The translations under genes were made by a program, and so were the position numbers. From positions 1-35,330 of the forward strand of contig CACERG010000018.1 in assembly GCA_902561795.1 (NCBI GenBank): 35,330 nt of DNA, read 5' to 3'. Every line of letters starts with the position of its first letter. The first letter of the stretch is position 1. Below are positions 16,509-24,432 of the stretch, in pieces. Under the pieces are notes generated by a model, which saw only the letters and a list, made by a program, of their open reading frames with translations, did no database searches and was not told the DNA's origin. The DNA comes from an uncultured Bacteroidota bacterium (GTDB lineage: Bacteria > Bacteroidota > Bacteroidia > Flavobacteriales > Flavobacteriaceae).

Positions 16509-16664
16509 TTATTTCTTGTAGAACAAGGTAATACCACTACTAACAACGATTATTAAATTTATTATTGTTCGCCAATTAAAACCATTTTTCATAAAGTCAT
16601 ATATAGAATATATAATAGCAACAATAAGGGTTATAATCCAAAGCCATTTTACAAAATATTTCAT
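16509..16664 (-). CDS. 51-aa membrane protein, two helices
   Basis: Starts MKYFVKWLWIITLIVAIIYS, continues with a polar turn (DFMKNGFNWRT), then a second hydrophobic helix (INLIIVVSSGITLF) and YKK at the C-terminus. The second half parallels the C-terminus of the 79-aa membrane protein at 17813-18052 (NDGLSWDLLPTIIMLVTVGLFIYSKK): same W, same TII, same helix and same lysine end. That repeat within the neighbourhood is the main reason to think it is real. The function is unknown. Confidence 0.5.
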   Translation of the reverse strand: MKYFVKWLWIITLIVAIIYSIYDFMKNGFNWRTIINLIIVVSSGITLFYKK

Positions 16665-16769
16665 ATAACTAAGCTAAATAACAAAGTAAAAAAAAGAACA
16701 ATAAAAGAATAAAATATAATGTTAGATGAAATTTGATAGTATAATTTGAAGATTATTTAAATTTAAAAT

Positions 16770-17180
16770 ATGAGAAAACTTTTTTTGTTATCAATTTTAT
16801 TTCTTGTACTTGATTGTACCTCCAATGAAATGGAAAAATCAGAGCAACAACAAGAAAGTATCACTGATCCATTAATTGGCGTTTGGCTTTGGCTTTTGGA
16901 CGACCCATACAGTGGAAACGAATTTTTTGATATCGAATACAAGGTTGATGGTATGTATATTAAAAGAGGAAACGGTTTAAATAATGAAAGTGAAGGTACT
17001 TGGGAAAACAAAGGAGATAATTTGAATGAACAAGTTCAAACTTATATTATTGATGGGATTGAAAATGAAGCATCTTTTAATGAGGACTTCAATTTAGTTA
17101 CATTGACTAATAAAGAAACTGGTTATAAAATATTACTTGGACGAGAGGAACCAGATTGCTGTGTTGTTCCAGATGGATAG
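16770..17180 (+). CDS. Small lipoprotein, lipocalin-like
   Basis: A 136-aa lipoprotein (lipobox VLDC, C16), followed by an acidic/Gln-rich linker and a beta-rich domain: DPLIGVWLWLLDD ... FDIEYKVDGMYIKRGNG ... SEGTWENKGDNLN. The 'IGVW ... GTWE' pattern is typical of lipocalin-like domains in Bacteroidota lipoproteins, usually of unknown ligand. It ends with CCVVPDG. It stands alone between the small membrane ORFs and the next lipoprotein. Confidence 0.7.
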   Translation: MRKLFLLSILFLVLDCTSNEMEKSEQQQESITDPLIGVWLWLLDDPYSGNEFFDIEYKVDGMYIKRGNGLNNESEGTWENKGDNLNEQVQTYIIDGIENEASFNEDFNLVTLTNKETGYKILLGREEPDCCVVPDG

Positions 17181-17324
17181 TATTATCAGGAGGTTAATAT
17201 TTTAAATTTTCGATTTGATTGATAGACATTTAACATTCAGCTATTTCCCTTCCTATTAAATAAGTCTAGCCCATTATTTATGCCAATTTATTTGTATATT
17301 GAGTTAACCTTTAAATTATTAAGT

Positions 17325-17747
17325 GTGAGAAATTATTTATTTATTTTATTTGCTTTTTCACTTTTAAGTTGCGGCGCCCCAAAATCATTTGTAAAAACAG
17401 GTGATGGAAGTTGGACCTCTGTTCCTATTAGAAGTGAAATTGAAAAAGATAGAGCTTGGGATGAAGCAGTAGATATTTTAGCTAGAAAATTTGAAATGGA
17501 GATGCTAAATAAGGAATCTAAATATGCTAGAACAGGGTGGGTTTATAACTGGAATAAAAAAGGTATGTACACACAAAAATATAGAGTAAGAGCTACAATT
17601 AAGCTGTCTCCTAGTGGTGAAAATTTAGATATAAAATCAGAAGCACAATATGGAGGGCAGTCTGGATGGAAATCAGGATTTGATGATAGGCTTCTACAAA
17701 CTCTAAAATCTGATATTTCTGGCGTTATTGGCAGAGTAGCCAGATAG
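17325..17747 (+). CDS. Small lipoprotein of unknown function
   Basis: I prefer the GTG at 17325, which gives MRNYLFILFAFSLLSC, a standard lipoprotein signal with C16. An ATG at 17280 in the same frame would add 15 residues and spoil the signal peptide. The mature ~125 aa contain a conserved-looking GDGSWTSVPIRSEIEKDRAWDEAVDILARKF helix and a later beta segment (KYRVRATIKLSPSGENLDIKSEAQYGG), and end in a helix (LLQTLKSDISGVIGRVA). I recognise no named family. Confidence 0.68.
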   Translation: MRNYLFILFAFSLLSCGAPKSFVKTGDGSWTSVPIRSEIEKDRAWDEAVDILARKFEMEMLNKESKYARTGWVYNWNKKGMYTQKYRVRATIKLSPSGENLDIKSEAQYGGQSGWKSGFDDRLLQTLKSDISGVIGRVAR

Positions 17748-17812
17748 TTGAGCTTTTGGCAAATCCCGTCTCTATACTATGAAATAGTGCAACTATAAGA
17801 ATGATATTACGA

Positions 17813-18052
17813 TTATTTCTTTGAGTAAATAAATAATCCAACAGTAACTAGCATTATAATAGTTGGAAGTAAATCCCAACTTAAGCCATCATTGAAGCAT
17901 AAATATGTCAAATACACAATGAAGGTTAGAACAGCACTAAAATAAAGTAGCCTCCACCATTCCATAAAAATAAAATTAAAAATAATATTTAAACCAATTC
18001 CAACTATACTTGTTAACTTTAATCTTGATATTCTAATTTTCAAAAAAGCCAC
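17813..18052 (-). CDS. 79-aa membrane protein
   Basis: Two to three hydrophobic helices (LTSIVGIGLNIIFNFIF, LLYFSAVLTFIVYLTYLCF, TIIMLVTVGLFIY) and a lysine C-terminus. Its last ~26 residues resemble the end of the 51-aa protein encoded at 16509-16664, so the two appear to be members of one family of small membrane proteins. It is divergent from ubiE, with only 32 bp between starts. The function is unknown. Confidence 0.58.
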   Translation of the reverse strand: MAFLKIRISRLKLTSIVGIGLNIIFNFIFMEWWRLLYFSAVLTFIVYLTYLCFNDGLSWDLLPTIIMLVTVGLFIYSKK

Positions 18053-18084
18053 TGCTGTTTCCCTATTTTTTAATTAATTTATAA

Positions 18085-18831
18085 ATGAACAAAAAACAGG
18101 AATCACCTTACTTACAAAAAAAAAATTCCAAAAAATCTCAAGTCCGTCAAATGTTTGACTCAATCTCTCCTAGATACGATTTTATAAATCGGATTATTTC
18201 TGGAGGATTAGACATAAAATGGAGGAAAAATTTAGTTAAAGTTCTAAAACCAAAAAAGCCAAAAAAAATTTTAGATGTAGCAACTGGCACAGGGGATTTA
18301 GCGATTGCGCTTGGAGAAACCCTGGCTTCAGAAATAATTGGAATTGATATTTCTGAGCAAATGCTAGAAATTGGAAAAAAAAAGGTTGAAAGAAACCAAT
18401 TGCAAAAAAATATAAAAATGGAAATCGGGGATGGTGAAAAGATTAATTATCCTAACAATTATTTTGATGCAGTTACAGTCTCATTTGGAGTTAGAAATTT
18501 TGAAAATCTCGATAAAGGACTTTTGGAAATTTACAGAGTTCTCAAACCAGGAAGCGAATTGGTTATTTTGGAAACATCTATACCTCAAAGTTTTCCGTTA
18601 AACTATTTGTACCATTTATATACACTTTACTTTCTGCCCTTAATTGGCTCATTTTTTTCCAAAGATAAATCTGCATATAAATATTTGTCCTCTTCCGCAA
18701 AGTCATTCCCTTTTGGAAAAGCTTTTAATAAAATTTTAAAAAAAAATGGATTTGTAGTTATAGATAATATTCCTCAGTCATTTGGTGTGGCCTCAATTTA
18801 TCATTCTCAAAAACCATCACTAGATGTATAA
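18085..18831 (+). CDS. ubiE: Demethylmenaquinone C-methyltransferase (UbiE/MenG)
   Basis: SAM-dependent methyltransferase for the last step of menaquinone synthesis (menaquinone is the usual quinone in this phylum). It is 248 aa with the UbiE signatures: MFDSISPRYDFINRIISGGLDIKWR at about 23-47, the SAM-binding loop DVATGTGDLA at 64-73, GIDISEQMLEIGKKK, and the family-specific VTVSFGVRNFENLDKGLLEIYRVLKPG. It is complete. In many Bacteroidota the T9SS gene porT follows ubiE on the same strand; here the next gene is on the opposite strand and unrelated. Confidence 0.95.
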   Translation: MNKKQESPYLQKKNSKKSQVRQMFDSISPRYDFINRIISGGLDIKWRKNLVKVLKPKKPKKILDVATGTGDLAIALGETLASEIIGIDISEQMLEIGKKKVERNQLQKNIKMEIGDGEKINYPNNYFDAVTVSFGVRNFENLDKGLLEIYRVLKPGSELVILETSIPQSFPLNYLYHLYTLYFLPLIGSFFSKDKSAYKYLSSSAKSFPFGKAFNKILKKNGFVVIDNIPQSFGVASIYHSQKPSLDV

Positions 18832-18871
18832 GATTTTAAATCGTCCCTAATTTTCATTTAAAAGTTTGAGG

Positions 18872-19363
18872 TTACATTGGTTTTCTAAAAATGTAACGTG
18901 ATAAGTATATGCCATTTGGGTCTTTATCTCCACTTGATTCTACACCTCCAGAAACAAATGTTAATTCCCATCCATCAGCAGCCATTTGATTTAATTTGGA
19001 CTTAACCATTGCATCATTAGTTGCTATATTATTAAATCTAATACCACCGAGGTTATAAAAGTTTAAAAGCTTTGTTTCTTCAAAAGCTTTAGTTCTAATT
19101 TCCTTACGCTTATCGCCTTTTGATTTATCCTTCTCACCTTCTCCCATTCTAACAGTTGTTGCTGTTTTATAGTCAACATCCTCTGTTTTTGCAATCAGTC
19201 TTGATCTCCCTAAACCTTTAGGAACAATAGATTCTATAACTGTTACAATTTCAAATTCATATTGCTGAACTGAAGTATTTTTTGCCTCTATAAAACCTGT
19301 TAGAATAAATGCAAATAAAGTCATTATAGATATTACAATTAGTGTGTTTCTAATATTTTTCAT
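18872..19363 (-). CDS. Exported or membrane-anchored DUF4177-like protein
   Basis: A 163-aa protein with an N-terminal hydrophobic segment (residues about 7-26) that could be an anchor or signal peptide. After a variable lysine-rich middle (GEKDKSKGDKRKE) comes a conserved end: LNQMAADGWELTFVSGGVES ... YLSRYIFRK. The EYEIV(T/V) ... LN.MAADGWEL ... ...Y.F.R pattern is characteristic of DUF4177-type small domains. The function is unknown. It stands alone, convergent with ubiE. Confidence 0.68.
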   Translation of the reverse strand: MKNIRNTLIVISIMTLFAFILTGFIEAKNTSVQQYEFEIVTVIESIVPKGLGRSRLIAKTEDVDYKTATTVRMGEGEKDKSKGDKRKEIRTKAFEETKLLNFYNLGGIRFNNIATNDAMVKSKLNQMAADGWELTFVSGGVESSGDKDPNGIYLSRYIFRKPM

Positions 19364-19561
19364 TTCTATTGATTTGAGATTAAACTTAAATTTACAAAAC
19401 TTGCCTTTTTATTTATTTCAGATAAAAATTAATTGTTAAAAAAATCTCATTTTAGTTTAGTTCAATTTTTAATAAAAATTTGATTTTAGTCAACAGGAAG
19501 CAAGTGATATCATTTAAAATGATTAACTTTTTTCTAAGAATTTATGTATATATAATTTGAA

Positions 19562-20644
19562 ATGAGAGTATATCTTTTAATGTTCTTTCTGCTTTTGATG
19601 GGATGTGCAGAAAATGATGAAGAGAAAATTGAAAATATTAAACTAAATAAAAATTTAGCAGAAGAATTGGTATCCCTATCGATTAAATGTGTTGACAAGA
19701 AATATCCATATAAAATAGGTTACCGGTTTCCTGATAAAAATTGGGTAAAGCCACACTATGAAATTACACCCTCTTTTTATGGTTGCTGGGACTGGCATTC
19801 GGCTGTTCACGGTCATTGGGCTATGGTTAAAATATTAAAAGATTTTCCTGAAATTTCTAATAGAGATATCATTTTATCAAAACTTGAAAAAAATCTTAGT
19901 AAGGAAAATCTCAAAAAAGAGTACGATTTTTTCAAACAAGATTTTGCTAAAGGATTCGAAAGGACTTATGGTTGGGCATGGTTAATGAAACTTTACTCAG
20001 AGCTGATTTCTTGGGAATATGACAGAGCACAAATGTGGGCAATTAATATGAAACCACTCGTTGATCTTCTGAGTGAAAGAACTGTTTTATTTTTAGACAA
20101 ACTCTCGACACCACTTAGGCCTGGGACTCACGCTAATTCAGCATTTTCTTTTTCACTTATGATCGAATATGCAATTATTGCAAATGATATTGATTTGTTA
20201 AATAAAATTAAAGAGTTTAGTGTTAAAAATTTTCTAAAGGACACAAATTGTCCAGTAAATTATGAACCCTCAGGTACAGATTTTTTGTCCCCGTGTCTTG
20301 CTGAAGCAAGTCTAATGTCATTCATTCTAGATAGTAAAGAATTTAATAATTGGATATATAAATTTTTCCCTTCATTTGATGAGAAGTATTTTGGTAAAAT
20401 AATCAATACTCCTGAGGTCTTAGATCCTTTAGACCCTGGTATAGGTCATCTAATAGGATTAATGTTTCATAGAGCATGGACTTTAAAAGATATTGCTGGA
20501 AGGGTTGAAAACAATAAAAACAAAAGATTATTTCAAAAAATTGCTCAAAAACATTCTGAAGAAGGATATAGAATAATGTTTAAAAGTGGTTATGGAGGTG
20601 AGCACTGGTTGGCAACATTTGCAATATATAATTTTTCGAAGTAG
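19562..20644 (+). CDS. DUF2891 family lipoprotein
   Basis: A 360-aa predicted lipoprotein (LLMGC, C15) matching DUF2891 along most of its length: YEITPSFYGCWDWHSAVHGHWAM, FERTYGWAWLMKLYSEL, RPGTHANSAFSFSLMIEYA, NYEPSGTDFLSPCLAEASLM, DPGIGHLIGLMFHRAWTLK and GGEHWLATFA. Repeated Trp/His/Tyr motifs and alternating helices suggest an (alpha/alpha)-barrel like those of glycan-active enzymes, but no activity is established. It is followed 50 bp later by an alpha/beta-hydrolase on the same strand. Confidence 0.88.
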   Translation: MRVYLLMFFLLLMGCAENDEEKIENIKLNKNLAEELVSLSIKCVDKKYPYKIGYRFPDKNWVKPHYEITPSFYGCWDWHSAVHGHWAMVKILKDFPEISNRDIILSKLEKNLSKENLKKEYDFFKQDFAKGFERTYGWAWLMKLYSELISWEYDRAQMWAINMKPLVDLLSERTVLFLDKLSTPLRPGTHANSAFSFSLMIEYAIIANDIDLLNKIKEFSVKNFLKDTNCPVNYEPSGTDFLSPCLAEASLMSFILDSKEFNNWIYKFFPSFDEKYFGKIINTPEVLDPLDPGIGHLIGLMFHRAWTLKDIAGRVENNKNKRLFQKIAQKHSEEGYRIMFKSGYGGEHWLATFAIYNFSK

Positions 20645-20694
20645 TCGCTAATTCTATAAAAAATATAAAAAGTTAGACTAAGTTTTTTGGACTA

Positions 20695-21561
20695 ATGGAC
20701 AAACAAAGGAAAGACAATAGAGGCCTAATAATTCCTAAATGGATAACTTATTTTATAAAAACTTTAGATTTTCTAAATCCGTATTTATGTATGCGTTTCG
20801 CTGGATATCTTTGGACAAAACCAATTAAATACAAGGTTCCAGAAAGAGAAATCCCAATTATTAAATCATGTAATACTTCAATTTTAACAATAAAAAGTAT
20901 TAATAAAAAAATTCAATTTTACAGATGGCAAGGAAAGGGTCCGAAAGTTTTATTGGTTCACGGTTGGAGTGGAAGAGCAAGTAATATGTTTTGTATAATT
21001 GAAAGATTAATTGAAAAAGACTACGATATATATTCGTTTGATGCTCCAGCTCATGGAAATTCTTCATCAAAAACAACAAATATTCCAGAATTCATAGCTT
21101 GCATAAATGAGACACATTTATATATTAAGTCACTTGATGCCATAATTGCTTACTCCGGGGGTGCTTTTGCATCAATATACTCATCATGTTTCAATAATAA
21201 AAAACTAAAAAAATTGGTGCTTATTAGTCCATTTAATAGCGTTTATGATCTTTTTCAAAACTTTTTTAATCTAATTCAATTAAGTAAAAAAGTTGGTGAT
21301 TTAATGATTGAATTTTACAGCCAAAAAACTGGGATTAAAATCGATGAGAATCTTTCAGCTGAAAAATTTGGGAAAAACCTAAAATGTGAAACTCTAATTA
21401 TTCATGATGAGGATGACAAGGAAATACCCTTTGAAGATTCCCAGCTTATTGCGAAAAGTATAAAAAACGTAAAAACATTTTTCACAAAAAATCTAGGCCA
21501 CAGAAGAATTTTGAGAGATGAAAAAGTCGTTAAGGAGATTCTTACTTTCATAAACAACTAA
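20695..21561 (+). CDS. Alpha/beta-hydrolase
   Basis: A 288-aa probably cytoplasmic hydrolase; the hydrophobic parts are short and no signal peptide is clear. It has an oxyanion motif HGWSGRASNM at 89-98, DAPAHGNS at 116-123, a nucleophile elbow AYSGG (S154), an acid candidate in HDEDDKEIPFEDS, and H in GHRRILRDE. The elbow has Ala in place of the first Gly of GxSxG, a conservative change seen in related Bacteroidota proteins, so activity is plausible. The substrate is unknown. Confidence 0.82.
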   Translation: MDKQRKDNRGLIIPKWITYFIKTLDFLNPYLCMRFAGYLWTKPIKYKVPEREIPIIKSCNTSILTIKSINKKIQFYRWQGKGPKVLLVHGWSGRASNMFCIIERLIEKDYDIYSFDAPAHGNSSSKTTNIPEFIACINETHLYIKSLDAIIAYSGGAFASIYSSCFNNKKLKKLVLISPFNSVYDLFQNFFNLIQLSKKVGDLMIEFYSQKTGIKIDENLSAEKFGKNLKCETLIIHDEDDKEIPFEDSQLIAKSIKNVKTFFTKNLGHRRILRDEKVVKEILTFINN

Positions 21562-21609
21562 TATGGAATTTTCAACTTCTAATCAATTTTGTTTTTTTAA
21601 TTTTGAAAT

Positions 21610-22053
21610 ATGAAAAGATATAGCCTCATAGTAATAATTTCTCTTCTTTTTTCTTGCAAAGAAAAAACTGAAAATAAAAATATTGTTTACTTGTCACCAG
21701 ATTGTGGGTGTTGCCACGACTGGGTTATACATATGGAAAAAAATGATTTTCCTTTAGAAAAAAATATGGAATCTAATATGTATGATATAAAAATTAATGC
21801 TGGTTTGCCCATTGATTTAGCTTCATGCCATACAGCGATGATAAGTGGTTATTTCATAGAAGGTCACGTTCCAGCAGATGATGTTAAAAGGCTAATTAAG
21901 GAAAATCCCAACAACATAATTGGACTAACCGTACCTGGAATGCCTGCAGGAATAAATGTTCCTGGAATGGAAGTTAGTGACGAAAAAGCAAATTTTGATG
22001 TCCTAGCAATTGATTCTAATGGAAAATCAAGTGTTTGGGCACATTATGAATGA
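21610..22053 (+). CDS. DUF411 lipoprotein, putative metal-binding
   Basis: A 147-aa lipoprotein (LLFSC, C16) with the DUF411 domain: LSPDCGCCHDWVIHM (C32, C34, C35, H41), the LASCHTAMISGYFIEGHVPADDVKRLI block, and IIGLTVPGMPAGINVPGME. DUF411 proteins are thioredoxin-fold and are often linked to copper or other soft-metal handling; the cysteines and histidines here would be the ligands. The metal is inferred. A TAnnTTTG motif is only 4 bp before the ATG, too close for a normal promoter. Confidence 0.88.
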   Translation: MKRYSLIVIISLLFSCKEKTENKNIVYLSPDCGCCHDWVIHMEKNDFPLEKNMESNMYDIKINAGLPIDLASCHTAMISGYFIEGHVPADDVKRLIKENPNNIIGLTVPGMPAGINVPGMEVSDEKANFDVLAIDSNGKSSVWAHYE

Positions 22054-22065
22054 TTCCATTAAAAA

Positions 22066-22806
22066 TTACCAGCGAAAACTATAGTATAGCCTACCTAATA
22101 GCTCTCTTAGAGCAATCTCAGTTTTTTGTAATCCACTGGAACTTGGTAGAAAATCAATAAAATGTAATTTTGGGTTTGTAGTGCTTAGGTAATCAACTTT
22201 ATATGGTATTACTCTGAGATTTTGTTTTTCAAATAAAAACTTTGCTCTTTTCATATGAAAAGCAGACGTCACAAGTATAATTGTTTTATTTTCTCCAAGT
22301 ACTTCAGATACAGCCAAAGATTCTTCATAAGTGTTAAAAACATCTTTAGTTACCGTAATGTTTTCTTCTAATATCCCATATTTTAAAGCATAATTTTTTA
22401 AAACAGACCCTTCAGAAACTGCAGTTTTATTGAAAAGGGTTTTTCCTCCTGTAAAAACTATTTTGTCTGATTTAAATGAATTATAAAGTTCAATACCTTT
22501 AAAAAATCTGTCTGCATCTGCCCACTCAACAACATAATTATTTTCAAATTCATTAATTTTTAACATTCCTCCAAGAATCACAATAGCATCTGCTTTTTCT
22601 AAATTTTCTAATTTCTGATAAAAATATTCTCCTTCCACTATTCTCATAATAAAATCTGAAAATATAGGTGTAGATATAATATAAAATAGGATTGAAGAAA
22701 AATAAATTAACTTCCTATAACCTTTATAAGTACATATTAGTATTAATACTATAAATACAATTGTTGGCATTATTAAAAGAGGTAAAAGCTTATGTAGATA
22801 AATCAT
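22066..22806 (-). CDS. YdcF/ElyC/SanA family membrane protein (DUF218)
   Basis: A 246-aa protein with two N-terminal transmembrane helices (about 8-27 and 32-52) and a DUF218 domain: ADAIVILGGML, EWADADRFFKGIEL, KIVFTGGK, EGSVLKNYALKYGI, TYEESLAVSEVL and IILVTSAFHMKRAKFLFEKQ. This family acts in envelope or polysaccharide-lipid carrier metabolism in E. coli; the role here is unknown. It is convergent with the DUF411 gene (12 bp apart) and divergent from the NTF2-like gene. Confidence 0.9.
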   Translation of the reverse strand: MIYLHKLLPLLIMPTIVFIVLILICTYKGYRKLIYFSSILFYIISTPIFSDFIMRIVEGEYFYQKLENLEKADAIVILGGMLKINEFENNYVVEWADADRFFKGIELYNSFKSDKIVFTGGKTLFNKTAVSEGSVLKNYALKYGILEENITVTKDVFNTYEESLAVSEVLGENKTIILVTSAFHMKRAKFLFEKQNLRVIPYKVDYLSTTNPKLHFIDFLPSSSGLQKTEIALRELLGRLYYSFRW

Positions 22807-22925
22807 TATTTTAAATCTAATAAATATTTAACTATTTCATTTTTAAATTAAAATCAAGAATAAAAATATCTCGAAATATTCTAGAGTTTTTTATCTTGAA
22901 ATTAATTAATTAAAAATCAATTAAA

Positions 22926-23396
22926 ATGAAAAAAATACTAGTGCTTTTATTATTATTTCCTCTTTTAACTTCAGCTCAATGGAAAGGAAAAACATCAAAT
23001 GATGACCAAAGAACTATGATGATCCAAAGACATATGGACTTATATCCAAAAAATGATCAGTCTCAACTAAAAAATATTTTTTTAGTTGATTCTAAAATAA
23101 ATGTAAATGGTGTAAATGTGATTTCACCAGTAGAGCTTGCTGATTTTGAAAAATTACATCATAAAATATTTAAAAATATAAAATTTGAAATTGGTGCAAA
23201 CATCACATCTAAATATGAAAATGGACAAATATGGACTCACGTTTGGGCATGGTGGACTGGCGAAGGAAAAAAATCAAAAAAGACTACATCAATTCCAGTT
23301 CATTTAGCATTTAAATGGGATGGTATGAAATCAAATCAAGCATATTTCATGTTTGACCCAACTTTTATAAATAGTGAAATAGCTCTTAACAATTAA
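22926..23396 (+). CDS. Exported NTF2/SnoaL-like protein
   Basis: A 156-aa protein with a signal peptide (MKKILVLLLLFPLLTSAQ). The mature part has the strand pattern of a cone-shaped NTF2-like fold, with IKFEIGANITSKYENGQIWTHVWAWWTGEGK and IPVHLAFKWDGMKSNQAYFMFDPTFI. Such domains bind small molecules or are catalytic in other contexts; nothing indicates a specific ligand. A terminator hairpin follows. Confidence 0.7.
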   Translation: MKKILVLLLLFPLLTSAQWKGKTSNDDQRTMMIQRHMDLYPKNDQSQLKNIFLVDSKINVNGVNVISPVELADFEKLHHKIFKNIKFEIGANITSKYENGQIWTHVWAWWTGEGKKSKKTTSIPVHLAFKWDGMKSNQAYFMFDPTFINSEIALNN

Positions 23397-23409
23397 TTAT
23401 AAATAAATA

Positions 23410-23438
23410 ATCCCCTTCCTTGGAGGGGTTTATATTTT
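23410..23438 (+). terminator. Intrinsic terminator
   Basis: CCCCT ... AGGGG with inner pairs forms a compact hairpin, preceded by an A-rich run and followed by TTTATATTTT. It lies 13 bp after the NTF2-like stop and just before the next gene. Confidence 0.6.
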
Positions 23439-23449
23439 AATTTGTCAAA

Positions 23450-24382
23450 TTGGGTAAACTAAAAATAACTTTGATTTTTGCCACGGCAGTATTTTTTTCT
23501 TGCTTAAAAAAATCAAATGATAAATTAAACTTTACCGACGAGCCTGATAATAAATTAACTTCTTTAACTGAAATTATTATTAAAAAAACTTGGGAACAAC
23601 AACCAAATGGTTATGTCTATCCAATAGACATAAAAGTTCCAGAAAGTGTTGGGCCAATAGAAGGATTTCCAATATGTGTATTACTCCATGCTAACGGAAG
23701 TAACGGTAGAAGAATTATCAATAAATTTTCTTCTGTTTTAGATGACCATATTTTGATAGCTCCAACTGGTTATTTAAATAGTTGGAATATTTGTGATGAA
23801 AGAAGTAACGCCCCTGACTTGGAAATGGTAGATGAACTAGTTAATACCCTTTCTAATTATTCAAATATTAATTTGAATAAAATAAGAATCCTTGGAAGCT
23901 CTAATGGAGCCGGTTTAGCTAATAACATTTTTATTCAAAACGAAAATTCAAATATCGATATAATTTGTGCAGTGGTATCTCATCTAAATATTCCTCAACA
24001 TCATGATAACAATTTTTATAAAAATACAACTGCCACAAATCCGATGTCAGCTTTTTGCGGTTATGAAGAAATTACTAATCCGATTAGTTCTAGAAAATAT
24101 TTGAGTATAAGTAATATTAATGATCCTACAATCCCTTATTTAGGAGGAAACTCAAAAGTTGGATTGGACTTTTTAAATGCGGAAGATGCAATCTTTTACA
24201 TTGCAAAAAATCAGGGATTTACTGGTGACAAATTACCACCAGAAGGTTCAGCTTTAGGTAATCCCGTTATTTTTGAATATTCATACCTATCTGGTGATGT
24301 TGTTCACATAAAAGGCAATGCTGAGCACTCAATAAACACTTCTCAATTAAATTATTTAAGGACTTTTTTTCAAAATAAGTAA
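23450..24382 (+). CDS. Lipoprotein alpha/beta-hydrolase, PHB-depolymerase/LpqC-like
   Basis: A 310-aa protein starting at a TTG (23450). It has a lipobox FFSC (C18), an oxyanion-type LLHANGSNG at 78-86, nucleophile S151 in GSSNG (149-153), and a probable catalytic His in NAEHSIN. The layout (VLLHANGSNGRRII ... ILIAPTGYLNSWN ... IRILGSSNGAGLANNI) is that of the poly(3-hydroxybutyrate)-depolymerase/LpqC esterases that act on extracellular esters. The substrate is unknown. It is convergent with the ggt gene. Confidence 0.8.
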   Translation: MGKLKITLIFATAVFFSCLKKSNDKLNFTDEPDNKLTSLTEIIIKKTWEQQPNGYVYPIDIKVPESVGPIEGFPICVLLHANGSNGRRIINKFSSVLDDHILIAPTGYLNSWNICDERSNAPDLEMVDELVNTLSNYSNINLNKIRILGSSNGAGLANNIFIQNENSNIDIICAVVSHLNIPQHHDNNFYKNTTATNPMSAFCGYEEITNPISSRKYLSISNINDPTIPYLGGNSKVGLDFLNAEDAIFYIAKNQGFTGDKLPPEGSALGNPVIFEYSYLSGDVVHIKGNAEHSINTSQLNYLRTFFQNK

Positions 24383-24386
24383 TATC

Positions 24387-24418
24387 TAAAAAGGCGAAAT
24401 GAATTAATTTCCTTTTTT
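24387..24418. terminator. Bidirectional terminator between convergent genes
   Basis: AAAAAGGCGAAAT pairs with ATTTCCTTTTTT apart from one bulged base, around a GAATTA loop. It has an A run on the left and a T run on the right, and serves both the hydrolase gene (+) and the ggt gene (-). Confidence 0.55.
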
Positions 24419-24432
24419 CTAATTTTTGTGTT

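Noticed and set aside
21598-21605. TAATTTTG as promoter for the DUF411 gene
   Set aside because: Only 4 bp upstream of the ATG, so transcription would begin at or inside the start codon. It is most likely a chance match in AT-rich DNA.
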